A stretch of DNA of 38,007 nucleotides, taken from positions 1 through 38,007 of the forward strand of contig JACSRN010000053.1 of NCBI GenBank assembly GCA_014879735.1, read 5' to 3'. Below are positions 28,334-37,278 of the stretch, in pieces (within the stretch, counting starts at the first letter, position 1; every line of letters begins with the position of its first letter). The translations under genes and the position numbers were made by a program. The notes under the pieces were generated by a model. It made no database searches. It was given only the letters and a program-made list of their open reading frames with translations, and was not told where the DNA came from. This DNA is from Paracoccaceae bacterium. GTDB taxonomy: Bacteria; Pseudomonadota; Alphaproteobacteria; Rhodobacterales; Rhodobacteraceae.

Positions 28334-30484
28334 ATGCGCCCCCTGCTCGCCCGTGCGGCCCTGTGCCTTGCCCTTCTGCTGCCCGCCCCCGCGGCGCGGA
28401 CCGAAGCGGCGCCGGCGTCGCTGATCTCGGACCGGATCGAGATCGCGGGCGACAGCCGGCTGATCGCCTCGGGCCATGTCGAGGTGTTCTACAAGGGCCG
28501 CCGCCTGACGGCCACGCGCATCGTCTATGATGCAAAGACCGACCGGCTGACGATCGAGGGCCCGCTGGTGCTGACCGAGGAAAGCGGCGACACGGTGATC
28601 CTGGCCTCGGCGGCCGAGCTTTCGGGCGACATGACCGAGGGGCTGCTGACCGGCGCGCGGCTGGTGCTGGACCGGCAGTTGCAGCTTGCCGCAAGCAGCC
28701 TGCAGCGGGTGGCCGGGCGCTATACCGCGATGAACGAGGTCGTCGCCTCCTCCTGCAGGGTCTGCGCCGCAAACCCGGTGCCGCTGTGGGAAATCCGCGC
28801 CCGCCGCGTGGTGCATGACGCCGAGGAACGCCAGATCTATTTCGACCACGCCCAGTTCCGCATCGCAGGCCTGCCCGTCTTCTACCTGCCGCGCCTGCGC
28901 ATGCCGGACCCCACGCTCGACCGCGCGACGGGCTTTCTGGCCCCCAGCTTCCGCACCACATCGGATCTGGGGACAGGGGTGCAGATCCCCTATTTCATCG
29001 CCATCGGCGACAGCCGTGACCTGACGCTGCTGCCCTGGATCAGCACCAAGGATTCGGCCTCGCTGGGGCTGCGCTATCGCCAGGCCTTCGCCAATGGCGA
29101 TATCGAGATCCGCGGCGCCCTGACCCGCGACCGGCTGACCGCCAGGACGCGACGCGGCTATCTGTTTGCCGATGGCGCCTTTGCCCTGCCCGATGATTTC
29201 CGGCTGACCTTCGGCGTGCAGGTGGCCTCGGACAATGCCTATCTGCTCGACTACGACATTTCCGACAGCGACCGGCTGGAAAGCGTGATCGAACTGTCCC
29301 GGGTCCGGCGCAACGGCTATTTCTCGAGCCGGATCGTCAGCTTCCAGTCGCTGCGCGACGAGGACGACAACAACACCCTGCCCTCGCTGGTGACGGACAC
29401 CACATTCCAGCGCCGCTTTTCGCTGGGTCCGCTGGGGGGCGAGGGTGGCTTCCGGCTGCAGACCCACAACCATTACCGCACCTCGGACGACCCGCTCGAC
29501 GGTGCCGATCCCGACACCATCGCCGACGGACGCGACCTCGGGCGGATCTCGGCACGGGTGGATTGGCGCCGGAGCTGGATTATCGGCCCCGGGATCGAGG
29601 CGACCCTGCTGGGCGAGGCGCAGGCCGATGCCTATCACATCCGCGAGGATGCGCTCTTCGCCGGCACCCGCGCGCGCAGCCATGCCACGGCGGGCGTGGA
29701 ACTGCGCTGGCCCTGGGTCAAGGCCACCGCCTCGGGCGCCACGCATGTGATCGAGCCGGTGGTCCAGATGATCTGGTCCGGGCGCCACGGGGATGCGATC
29801 CCGAACGAGGATTCGGCGCTGGTCGAATTCGACGAGGGCAATATCTGGTCGCTCGACCGCTTCCCCGGCGCCGATGCGGTGGAGGAAGGCAACAGGATCA
29901 ACGTGGGCGTGACCTGGACGCGCTACGACCCCGCCGGCTGGAACCTGGGGCTTACCCTGGGGCGCGTGCTGCGGCACGAGGACTACGGCCAGTTCGGGCC
30001 GGCCTCGGGCCTGGGCGGCAGGAATTCCGACTGGTTGGCCGCGCTGACGATGTCATGGCAAAATGGCTTTGCCGCCACCGGCCGCGTGGTCTTCGACGAT
30101 GATTTCGAAGCCTCGAAAGCCGAGTTGCGGCTGACCCTCAACCGCGAGCGGCTGGCCCTGTCGACCTCGGCGCTTTATGCCGTGGCCGACCCCTCCGAGA
30201 ACCGCCCCGAGGCCACCAGCGAATTCACCGTCGATGCGCTCTGGAAGGTGAACCCCGCACTTTCCGCCCGGATGACGGGCAGTTACGATTTCGAATCCGA
30301 CCGCGGCACGCTGGCCGGCCTCGGTGTGGAATTCCGTAACGAATGCGTCTCGGTCGATCTTTCCCTCTCGCGTCGGTTCACGTCCTCGACTAGTGTGTCG
30401 CCGACCACCAGCTTCGGCCTTACGGTCGATCTGATCGGCTTTGGCAGCGGCAAGACGGCCGGCCCCTCGCGACGCTGCTACTAG
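28334..30484 (+). CDS. lptD: LPS-assembly outer-membrane protein LptD
   Basis: LptD is the barrel that inserts LPS into the outer leaflet. The 716-residue protein has a signal peptide (about 1-26), an OstA-like N-terminal domain (about 28-140: SDRIEIAGDSRLIASGHVEV), and a large C-terminal barrel. It has C141 and C144 as a CxxC pair after the OstA domain and C671 and C715 near the end. E. coli LptD joins two N-terminal and two C-terminal cysteines, so disulfides between these pairs are likely. The start at 28334 follows GAGGA within the lptG tail. A longer open frame upstream is the antisense-like overlap with lptG and is ignored. Confidence 0.94.
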   Translation: MRPLLARAALCLALLLPAPAARTEAAPASLISDRIEIAGDSRLIASGHVEVFYKGRRLTATRIVYDAKTDRLTIEGPLVLTEESGDTVILASAAELSGDMTEGLLTGARLVLDRQLQLAASSLQRVAGRYTAMNEVVASSCRVCAANPVPLWEIRARRVVHDAEERQIYFDHAQFRIAGLPVFYLPRLRMPDPTLDRATGFLAPSFRTTSDLGTGVQIPYFIAIGDSRDLTLLPWISTKDSASLGLRYRQAFANGDIEIRGALTRDRLTARTRRGYLFADGAFALPDDFRLTFGVQVASDNAYLLDYDISDSDRLESVIELSRVRRNGYFSSRIVSFQSLRDEDDNNTLPSLVTDTTFQRRFSLGPLGGEGGFRLQTHNHYRTSDDPLDGADPDTIADGRDLGRISARVDWRRSWIIGPGIEATLLGEAQADAYHIREDALFAGTRARSHATAGVELRWPWVKATASGATHVIEPVVQMIWSGRHGDAIPNEDSALVEFDEGNIWSLDRFPGADAVEEGNRINVGVTWTRYDPAGWNLGLTLGRVLRHEDYGQFGPASGLGGRNSDWLAALTMSWQNGFAATGRVVFDDDFEASKAELRLTLNRERLALSTSALYAVADPSENRPEATSEFTVDALWKVNPALSARMTGSYDFESDRGTLAGLGVEFRNECVSVDLSLSRRFTSSTSVSPTTSFGLTVDLIGFGSGKTAGPSRRCY

Positions 30485-30534
30485 GCGCGGACAGGGCCGG
30501 ACAGGGCAGGAACAGCAGGCAGGCAGTCTGACGG

Positions 30535-31803
30535 ATGATGGCGAAGGCGCAGGATCGGCAGCAGGGCAAGGGGCACAAGACCCGGCGGATGGCGGCGGCA
30601 GTTCTGGCGGGGGCGATGCTGATCCCGGCGCTGGCCACCGGATTTTCCGTCGCGGCCGGCCCCGCCGCCGCGCAGAACCTCTTCGCGCCGCGCCTCTATG
30701 TCAACGGCCAGGTCATCACCGAATATGAGGTGATCCAGCGCGCGCTGTTCATGAAGCTGCTGAACGCCCCGGGCGATCTGCAGAAAGAGGCGCTGAAGGA
30801 ACTGATCGATGATCGGCTCCGCCTGCAGGAGGCCAAGCGTCTGGGCGTCACCGCCACCGACCAGGAGATTCTGGACGGGATGACGGAGTTTGCCAGCCGC
30901 GCCAACCTGACCGCCGAGCAGTTGATCGCCGAACTGCAAAAGATCGGCATCGCGGCCGAAACCTACCGCGATTTCGTGACGGCCGGATTGCTGTGGCGCA
31001 AGATCGTGCAGGCCCGCTATGCCGGCCGCGTCCCGATCAGCGAGGCCGATGTCGACAAGGCCCTGGACGAGGCGACGCGGCCCCGCGCGTTGAAGGTGCT
31101 GGTCTCGGAACTGGTGATCCCGGCCGAACCGGGCAAGGAGATCCAGGCGATGGAGCTGGCCTCGCAGCTGGCGCAATCGATCACCTCCGAAGCCGCCTTC
31201 GCCGCCGCCGCGCGCAAATATTCCGCCGCCCCCACCGCCGGCAGCGGCGGCAGGGTCGCGCAATGGCTGGCGCTGTCGAATCTTCCCGGGCCGATCGCAC
31301 AGCAGATCCTGGTTCTCGGCCCCGGCCAGGTCTCGGCTCCGGTGCAGGTGCCCAATGCCATCGTGCTGTTCCAGCTGCGCCAGATTGCCCGTGACGAAAC
31401 GGCCGAGCCGATCAGCGTCAAGGTCGAATGGGCAGAGATGTATCTGCCCGACGATGCCGCCGAACTCGCCCGGATCAAGGCCGGAACCGACACCTGCAAC
31501 GACCTGAACGGCTTTGCCCGCGGCCTGCCGGCCGAGGCGCTGACCCTGCACGAGGGGACGGCGGCCGAGACCCCGCGCGATGTCGGGCTGGAACTCGCGC
31601 GTCTCGACATCGGCGAATTCGCGACGGCGCGCACCGCAACCGGCAATCTGCGGCTGATCATGCTCTGCGCGCGCGCGCCGGTGATGGAACCGGAACCCTC
31701 GCGCGACCAGATCAAGCAGCAGATCGTCAACCAGCGCATCGAAGGCTTGGCCGAACGCTATCTCGAGGAATTGCGCAGCGCCGCCCTCCTGCGCGAGCCG
31801 TGA
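30535..31803 (+). CDS. surA: Periplasmic chaperone / peptidyl-prolyl isomerase SurA
   Basis: SurA helps outer-membrane proteins, notably LptD, to fold. The 422-residue protein has a signal sequence (MAAAVLAGAMLIPALATGFS, cleavage near AAA-QN at about 47), an N-terminal SurA domain (VNGQVITEYEVIQRA, LKELIDDRLRLQEAKRLGV) and one parvulin-like domain (about 180-285), with a divergent C-terminal part. Single-parvulin forms are usual in this group, while E. coli has two. Two adjacent ATGs at 30535 and 30538 are both possible; the ribosome site is weak. It lies 50 bp after lptD, its main client, and overlaps no neighbour. Confidence 0.9.
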   Translation: MMAKAQDRQQGKGHKTRRMAAAVLAGAMLIPALATGFSVAAGPAAAQNLFAPRLYVNGQVITEYEVIQRALFMKLLNAPGDLQKEALKELIDDRLRLQEAKRLGVTATDQEILDGMTEFASRANLTAEQLIAELQKIGIAAETYRDFVTAGLLWRKIVQARYAGRVPISEADVDKALDEATRPRALKVLVSELVIPAEPGKEIQAMELASQLAQSITSEAAFAAAARKYSAAPTAGSGGRVAQWLALSNLPGPIAQQILVLGPGQVSAPVQVPNAIVLFQLRQIARDETAEPISVKVEWAEMYLPDDAAELARIKAGTDTCNDLNGFARGLPAEALTLHEGTAAETPRDVGLELARLDIGEFATARTATGNLRLIMLCARAPVMEPEPSRDQIKQQIVNQRIEGLAERYLEELRSAALLREP

Positions 31804-31807
31804 TCCC

Positions 31808-32824
31808 GTGGCTGCCGCCAGTCCACCGCCCGCCCGCCCGTCCCGTCCCGACCTGCCGCCCGTCGTCCTGACCTCGGGCGATCCTTCCGGCATCGGGCCG
31901 GAACTGGCGCCGAAGGCGCGCGCCCTGCTGGGCGCCAGCCTGCCCTTCGTCTGGCTGGGCGATCCGCGCCACCTGCCTGCCGGCACCGCCATGACCGAGG
32001 TCGATCGGCCGGAGGCTGCGCTGTCGGTCCCTTCCGACCGGCTGGCGGTGCTGCCGCTGGCCTTTGCCGCACCGGCCCGGCCGGGCCAGCCCGATCCCGC
32101 GAATGCCGCCGGCGTCATTGCCGCCATCGCGCAGGCCGTGGCGCTGGTTCAGGCCGGAGAGGCCGCGGCGCTGACCACGCTGCCCATCCACAAGAAGGCG
32201 CTGAAGGATGGCGCAGGCTTTGCCTTTCCCGGCCACACCGAATATCTCGCCCATCTCGCCGGCGTGCCGCGGGTGGTGATGATGCTCGCCTGTCCCGGGC
32301 TGCGCGTGGTTCCGGCAACGATCCATATCCCGCTGTCCGAAGTGCCGGCGGCGCTGACCGCGCAGCTTCTGGAAGAGACGATCCGCATCACCCATGCCGG
32401 CCTCCGGCGCGACTTCGGCCTTGCCGCACCGCGCATCGCGGTGGCCGGGCTGAACCCCCATGCCGGCGAAGGCGGCGCCATGGGCTGGGAGGACGAGCGG
32501 ATGATCCGCCCGCTCATCGACCGGCTGGCGGCCGGGGGCATGGCGATCCGCGGCCCGCTGCCTGCCGACACGATGTTCCATGCGGCGGCGCGCGCCGGCT
32601 ACGATGCCGCCATCTGCACCTATCACGACCAGGCGCTGATCCCGATCAAGACCATCGACTTCGCCGGCGGGGTCAATGTCACCCTCGGCCTGCCCTTCGT
32701 GCGCACCTCGCCCGACCATGGCACGGCCTATGACATCGCCGGCCGGGGCATCGCCGATCCCTCCTCGACCGTGGCGGCGCTGCGCATGGCACAGAGGATG
32801 GCGCAGGTCCGCGCCGGGTCCTGA
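31808..32824 (+). CDS. pdxA: 4-hydroxythreonine-4-phosphate dehydrogenase
   Basis: PdxA oxidises 4-phosphohydroxy-L-threonine in pyridoxine phosphate synthesis. The 338-residue protein opens with VVLTSGDPSGIGPELAPKA, the family signature, and carries the three metal histidines H173, H218 (GLNPHAGEGG) and H273 (YHDQALIPIK), plus PFVRTSPDHGTAYDIAG. The start is a GTG four bases after the surA stop, with no clear ribosome site, so coupling to surA is likely. In many proteobacteria ksgA follows pdxA; here the cluster ends and a convergent dnaB follows. Confidence 0.94.
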   Translation: MAAASPPPARPSRPDLPPVVLTSGDPSGIGPELAPKARALLGASLPFVWLGDPRHLPAGTAMTEVDRPEAALSVPSDRLAVLPLAFAAPARPGQPDPANAAGVIAAIAQAVALVQAGEAAALTTLPIHKKALKDGAGFAFPGHTEYLAHLAGVPRVVMMLACPGLRVVPATIHIPLSEVPAALTAQLLEETIRITHAGLRRDFGLAAPRIAVAGLNPHAGEGGAMGWEDERMIRPLIDRLAAGGMAIRGPLPADTMFHAAARAGYDAAICTYHDQALIPIKTIDFAGGVNVTLGLPFVRTSPDHGTAYDIAGRGIADPSSTVAALRMAQRMAQVRAGS

Positions 32825-32852
32825 GCCGACTCCCGCGGCACCGCTCCGGCCC

Positions 32853-32905
32853 CTTCCTCTTGACGCAAATACCCTCGGGGGGTCCGGGGGGCGAAGCGCC
32901 CCCGG
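32853..32905 (+). repeat. Dispersed structured element, copy C, between pdxA and dnaB
   Basis: On the plus strand, a diverged version of the box (32853-32883, with GACGCAAATACCCTCGGGGG) is followed by one GC hairpin (32884-32905, arms CCGGGGGGCG and CGCCCCCGG with one bulged G). It lacks the second hairpin and the T-run of copies A and B. Its position between two convergent genes suits a bidirectional terminator. Confidence 0.7.
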
Positions 32906-32986
32906 CGACACGCCCCCTTCCGGTAACACGCCTCCGGTGATCTGCCGCCAAACCGCCCCTGGCCGCCGGTCCGGATTCCGCCGGCC

Positions 32987-34498
32987 TCAGAACCCGGCGT
33001 CCGGCCCTGCCCCGCCATCCCAGGGCCGCGCCAGATTGCCGAACCGGGTGAACCGTCCCTCGAACGACAGGTCGACCGAGCCGATCGGCCCGTGGCGCTG
33101 CTTGCCGATGATGACCTCGGCCTTGCCATGGCATTGTTCCATCACCTGCTGCCAGGCCGCCATCTTCTCCAGCTCGTGGTCCGAGGGCTTCTCGCGCTCC
33201 TTGTAGTATTCCTCGCGGAAGACGAACATCACCACATCGGCATCCTGTTCGATCGAGCCGGATTCGCGCAGGTCGGACAGTTGCGGTCGCTTGTCCTCGC
33301 GGTTTTCCACCTGACGGGACAGCTGCGACAGGGCGATGACCGGAATGTCGAGCTCCTTGGCAATCGCCTTCAGGCCCTGGGTGATCTCGCTGACCTCCTG
33401 CACCCGGTTCGCCTCGCCACCGCGCGAACTGCCCTTCAGCAGCTGCAGATAATCGATCATCAGGACATCGAGGCCATGGGTACGCTTCAGCCGCCGCGCC
33501 CGCGCCGCCACCTGTGAAATCGGCAGGGCGGGCGTGTCGTCGATATAGAGCGGGCAGCTTTCCAGCGCCTTCGCGGCATCGACGAAGCGGCGGAATTCCG
33601 GTTCCGTCATGTCGCCGCGGCGGATCTGCTCGCTCGGCACTTCCGAGGCTTCCGACAGGATCCGGGCGGCAAGCTGTTCGGCCGACATCTCCAGGCTGAA
33701 GAATCCGACGACGCCACCATCGACGGCGCCCTCGCTGCCGTCGGGCCTGCGGCCGCGCCGATAGGCCTTGGCGATGTTGAAGGCGATGTTCGTCGCCAGC
33801 GAGGTCTTGCCCATCGAGGGCCGGCCGGCCAGGATCAGCAGGTCGCTGTCGTGCAGCCCGCCCAGTTTCTTGTCCAGGTCGACCAGCCCGGTCGAGATGC
33901 CGGCCAGCCCGCCGCCGCGCTGATAGGCGGCATTGGCCACGTTCACGGCATCGGTGACGGCCTTCAGGAAGGACTGGAAGCCGCGCTCGGCCACCCCCTG
34001 CTCGCCCAGCTTGTACAGCCGCTGCTCGGCCTCGGTGATCTGGTCGCGCGGCTCGCTGTCGACATCCACCTTCTGCGCCCGGTCGGCGATGTCGCGGCCC
34101 AGCCGCATCAACTCGCGCCGGACCGCCAGGTCATAGATCATCTGGGCATAATCGCGCGCGGCAAAGGAGGAAATCGCCGCCCCCGCCAGCCGCACCAGAT
34201 AGGCCGGCCCGCCCAGTTCCTTCAGCCCGGCATCGTCTTCCATGAAGGCCTTCAGCGTGACGGGCGAGGCCAGCGCGTTCTTCTGGATCCGCGCCGCCGC
34301 AATCTCGAAGATCCGGGCATGGACCGGGTCGAAGAAATGTTCCGACCGGATCACCGCGGCAATGCGGTCATAGGTGTCGTTGTTGACAAGAATCGCACCC
34401 AGAAGCTGCTGCTCGGCCTCGATGTTGTGCGGCAGCGCCTCGGGCGTGGTGTCCGGGTTTTTCGGCAGGTCGGACCGGATCTTCGCAACTTCGTTCAT
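32987..34498 (-). CDS. dnaB: Replicative DNA helicase DnaB
   Basis: DnaB unwinds DNA at the replication fork as a hexamer. The 503-residue protein has the N-terminal helical domain (PHNIEAEQQLLGAILVNNDTY), a linker, and the RecA-like domain with Walker A GRPSMGKTS (K231) and the downstream IDYLQLL, ALSQLSRQVE and LRESGSIEQDADVVMF motifs. I see no intein. The ATG at 34498 has GGGAG upstream; an ATG at 34519 would add seven residues. It is the last in a run of minus-strand genes but has a 291-bp upstream gap, so probably its own promoter. Confidence 0.96.
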   Translation of the reverse strand: MNEVAKIRSDLPKNPDTTPEALPHNIEAEQQLLGAILVNNDTYDRIAAVIRSEHFFDPVHARIFEIAAARIQKNALASPVTLKAFMEDDAGLKELGGPAYLVRLAGAAISSFAARDYAQMIYDLAVRRELMRLGRDIADRAQKVDVDSEPRDQITEAEQRLYKLGEQGVAERGFQSFLKAVTDAVNVANAAYQRGGGLAGISTGLVDLDKKLGGLHDSDLLILAGRPSMGKTSLATNIAFNIAKAYRRGRRPDGSEGAVDGGVVGFFSLEMSAEQLAARILSEASEVPSEQIRRGDMTEPEFRRFVDAAKALESCPLYIDDTPALPISQVAARARRLKRTHGLDVLMIDYLQLLKGSSRGGEANRVQEVSEITQGLKAIAKELDIPVIALSQLSRQVENREDKRPQLSDLRESGSIEQDADVVMFVFREEYYKEREKPSDHELEKMAAWQQVMEQCHGKAEVIIGKQRHGPIGSVDLSFEGRFTRFGNLARPWDGGAGPDAGF

Positions 34499-34789
34499 CT
34501 TCGCCTGCTCCCCGTGCACGGGACCGCGTGTAGCCGGTCAGACCCTGACATGGCAACACCGGGACAGCCCTGTAGGTAAGCCTGTGGGGAACTGCCGGGC
34601 CGCGGCCCGCCTGGTTGCGGCCTGCCGACAGACTACCAGATCTTGTGGCAGATTGGCCAGTCCCGCGCAGATGGCGTGATGGGCCGCGGGCCTATCCGCG
34701 ATTCCTCCACAAGTCCTCCACAAGGCGGTGGCCCGGCGGCAGGGCGGATCCGCAGTGCGGCCGGCACGAAATGGCCGGCTTCCCTTGCG
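34499..34789 (-). other. dnaB upstream region with DnaA-box-like words
   Basis: No gene is visible. A direct repeat TCCTCCACAAG occurs twice in a row (34703-34713, 34714-34724). Each copy contains TCCTCCACA, which differs from the DnaA box TTATCCACA at two positions. On the other strand sense, TGTGGGGAA (34583-34591) differs from TGTGGATAA at two. Next to the pyrE stop, GCCGGC arms around CATTTCGT could form a weak stem without a T-run. Regulation of dnaB by DnaA is only a guess from these words. Confidence 0.4.
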
Positions 34790-35467
34790 TCACCTGGCGC
34801 GGGCGGCCTGCCAGGCGCGGGGGTCGTTCAGAAAGTCCTCCACCCCTGCCAGCGTCTCGTCGTCGAAGGCCTGCCGCGCCCGGGCCTCGGCCAGCATGTC
34901 CCACCAGGTGCACAGCCAGGACAGCGCGACGCCATGCTCGGCCAGTCGCGACTCGGTTTCGCGGAAGATGCCGTAGTAGAAGATGACCGCCGTCCGGTCG
35001 CAGGTGGCGCCGGTGGCGCGGATCGCATCGACGAAGGACAGTTTCGAGCCGCCATCCGTTGTCAGATCCTCGACCAGCAGGACCCGCTGACCCTCGGTCA
35101 TCGCGCCCTCGATCCGGGCATTGCGGCCATAGCCCTTCGGCTTTTTCCGCACATAGGTCATCGGCAGCGCCAGCCGCTCGGCCACCAGCGCCGCGAAGGG
35201 GATCCCCGCGGTTTCGCCGCCGGCGATGTTGTCATAGGCCTCCATCCCGGCGTCGCGCAGCACGGTGGTCGCCAGGAAATCCATCAGCATCGAGCGGATG
35301 CGCGGATAGCTGATCAGCTTGCGGCAGTCGATATAGGTCGGGCTGGGCAGGCCGCTGGCCAGCGTGAAGGGCTCGCGCGCGTTGAAATGCACGGCGCCGA
35401 TGTCCAGGAAGGCCCGCGCGGTCAGGCGGGCGATTTCGTCTTTCGGCGGGAAGGTGGCGGGGATCAT
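34790..35467 (-). CDS. pyrE: Orotate phosphoribosyltransferase
   Basis: PyrE joins orotate to PRPP to make OMP in pyrimidine synthesis. The 225-residue protein has [21 protein letters not shown] near the start, the substrate region [10 protein letters not shown], and the PRPP motif [13 protein letters not shown] (about 129-141). The ATG at 35467 has GAGGG five bases upstream and lies eight bases after the stop of the preceding small gene, pointing to a shared transcript with pyrC. The C-terminal extension (about 185-225) is typical of alphaproteobacterial PyrE. Confidence 0.95.
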   Translation of the reverse strand: MIPATFPPKDEIARLTARAFLDIGAVHFNAREPFTLASGLPSPTYIDCRKLISYPRIRSMLMDFLATTVLRDAGMEAYDNIAGGETAGIPFAALVAERLALPMTYVRKKPKGYGRNARIEGAMTEGQRVLLVEDLTTDGGSKLSFVDAIRATGATCDRTAVIFYYGIFRETESRLAEHGVALSWLCTWWDMLAEARARQAFDDETLAGVEDFLNDPRAWQAARAR

Positions 35468-35475
35468 CTCAACCC

Positions 35476-35946
35476 TCAGTTCACAGGCAGCCGCGCATCA
35501 AGTCGGGCGGCGACCTCGCCCAGAACCTGCCGCATTGCGGCGATCACCGCCTGATAGCCTTCCGTCCCCATCTGTTGCAAGCGCAGAGACAGATCCGCCA
35601 CCTGCCCGGCCAGCATCTGGACGTCGCGGCGCAGGCCGGCCAGTTCGGCAGCGGCGGCACTGTCCGCCGTCCCGACCCGCAAAAGCGCGGCGTCGATCCG
35701 GTCCTGCACCCCCTGCAGCCGCGCCGCCGCCGCGGTCAGTTCCGGCAGTTCGGCGGCAAGGGCCGCCCGGGCCGCGGGGCCGATGCCGGCCTGCACCGCC
35801 GCCGTGACATCGGCAGCCAGCGACTGCACCCGCGCGATCAGCAGCACCGATCCGAAGACCAGCGCCACCGCCAGCAGCAGCGTCGCGTTCAGCAGCGCCA
35901 GCCCCAGCGCCCGCAGGCGGGATCGCAGGGTGGCGTCACCTGCCAT
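35476..35946 (-). CDS. Hypothetical membrane-anchored coiled-coil protein between pyrC and pyrE
   Basis: I do not recognise this 156-residue protein. Residues about 14-40 form one membrane helix ([20 protein letters not shown]). The rest is Ala/Leu/Gln-rich and strongly heptad-like (about 42-150), with almost no Gly or Pro and no enzyme motif, so a long coiled coil outside or under the membrane is likely. The ATG at 35946 has GGGG about six bases upstream. The longer open frame reaches into pyrC in another phase and is not a start. It lies 29 bp after pyrC and eight bases before pyrE, inside a pyrimidine transcript, yet shows nothing that links it to the pathway. Confidence 0.72.
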   Translation of the reverse strand: MAGDATLRSRLRALGLALLNATLLLAVALVFGSVLLIARVQSLAADVTAAVQAGIGPAARAALAAELPELTAAAARLQGVQDRIDAALLRVGTADSAAAAELAGLRRDVQMLAGQVADLSLRLQQMGTEGYQAVIAAMRQVLGEVAARLDARLPVN

Positions 35947-35975
35947 GCCAACCCCGGCACCCCTGGCGCGCGCCC

Positions 35976-37016
35976 TCAGTCCTGCACATGCCAGTAGACC
36001 GGGAACCCCGGGTCGAAGACGGTGACGGGCCCGGCGCCGGTGAGGATCTTTTCGGCAAAGACGGCAGGCTCGGCCCGCTTCACCAGCCGCAGCCGCGCCG
36101 CGTTCTCGGGCAGGCGATAGAAGGCCGGGCCATGACGGCTGGCAAATCCCTCCAGTCGGTCGAGCGCACCTTCCGCCTCGAACACATGGGCAAGCAGCGG
36201 CAGGGTGTTCGTCGCGGTGAAACAGCCGGCACAGCCGCAGGCATGTTCCTTCAGCGCATCGACATGCGGCGCGGAATCGGTGCCGAGGAAATAGCGCGGG
36301 CTGCCCGAGGTGGCGGCGCGGCGCAGCGCCAGCCGGTGCCGCTCGCGCTTGGCGACGGGCAGGCAGTAATAATGCGGCCTGATTCCGCCGGCGAGAATGT
36401 GGTTGCGGTTGAGGATCAGATGATGCGTGGTGATGGTCGCGCCCAGCGTCTCGCCGCCCTCGGCGGCATAGGCCACGCCTTCTTCGGTCGTGATATGTTC
36501 CATCACCACCCGCAGTTCGGGCAGCCGGCGGCGCAGCGGCGCCAATACGCTGTCGATGAACACCGCTTCGCGGTCGAAGATGTCGACGGCGGGATCCACA
36601 ACCTCGCCATGGGTGCACAGCGGCAGGCCGATCGCCGCCATCCGTTCAAGGACCGCCATGACTTTCGTCAGATCCCGCACCCCGGATTGCGAATTGGTCG
36701 TGGCCCCCGCGGGATAGAGCTTCACCGCCTTCACCAGCCCCGAGGCCGCCGCCGCCGCCACATCGGCGGGATCGGTGCCCTCGGTCAGATACAGCGTCAT
36801 CAGCGGCTCGAAGGCCGCGCCCTCCGGCAGGGCGGCAAGGATACGCTCGCGATAGGCCAGCGCGTCGCGGGCGGTGACAACGGGGGGCACCAGATTCGGC
36901 ATCACGATGGCCCGGGCGAAATGCCGGGTGGTTTCGGGCAGGACGCCCTGCAACATCGCGCCATCGCGCAGATGCAGGTGCCAGTCGTCGGGGCGGCGGA
37001 TCACGATCTCTTGCAT
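35976..37016 (-). CDS. pyrC: Dihydroorotase (E. coli PyrC type)
   Basis: PyrC closes carbamoyl aspartate to dihydroorotate. The 346-residue protein is of the short class II type like E. coli PyrC. Metal ligands are visible: H13 and H15 in DWHLHLRDG, the carboxylated lysine K99 in [13 protein letters not shown]136 in CTHGEV, H174 in MEHITT and D247 in [15 protein letters not shown] and [12 protein letters not shown] complete the family pattern. The ATG at 37016 has AGGGG only three bases upstream and a 12-bp palindrome just before it. No other pyr gene is in the window. Confidence 0.96.
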   Translation of the reverse strand: MQEIVIRRPDDWHLHLRDGAMLQGVLPETTRHFARAIVMPNLVPPVVTARDALAYRERILAALPEGAAFEPLMTLYLTEGTDPADVAAAAASGLVKAVKLYPAGATTNSQSGVRDLTKVMAVLERMAAIGLPLCTHGEVVDPAVDIFDREAVFIDSVLAPLRRRLPELRVVMEHITTEEGVAYAAEGGETLGATITTHHLILNRNHILAGGIRPHYYCLPVAKRERHRLALRRAATSGSPRYFLGTDSAPHVDALKEHACGCAGCFTATNTLPLLAHVFEAEGALDRLEGFASRHGPAFYRLPENAARLRLVKRAEPAVFAEKILTGAGPVTVFDPGFPVYWHVQD

Positions 37017-37021
37017 GCCCC

Positions 37022-37033
37022 TGCGCTAGCGCA
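37022..37033 (-). promoter_or_regulatory. 12-bp palindrome just before the pyrC start
   Basis: TGCGCTAGCGCA is a perfect palindrome six bases before the pyrC ATG. It could be a repressor site, or a short hairpin near the ribosome site. The remaining 37034-37278 is GC-rich, contains GTTGCGCGC twice within 30 bp, and shows no gene. Confidence 0.35.
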
Positions 37034-37278
37034 ACTTCGGCCCCGAGGCCAGAGCGTTTGCGGCAGGCAGGCCCCGGGGCCAGGCCCGCGGCACCCCGCC
37101 CAACCTGCCGCGCCTGCCGCGACACCGAAGATGGCCCGCGCGCGCCGCAGGGACCGCCGGGCCGGCCCCGCCTGCGACCCGTTGCCCGCCTGCGGTCCTT
37201 GGCCCCCTGCGGTGGTTGCGCGCAGCGGTCGTTGCGCGCTGCCGACCGGACGGCACGCCAGCGATCTGCGCGATCCCT

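Noticed and set aside
35947-36618. Upstream extension of the coiled-coil gene into pyrC
   Set aside because: This extension would overlap pyrC in a different phase for over 600 bases. The ATG at 35946 gives a sensible membrane protein.
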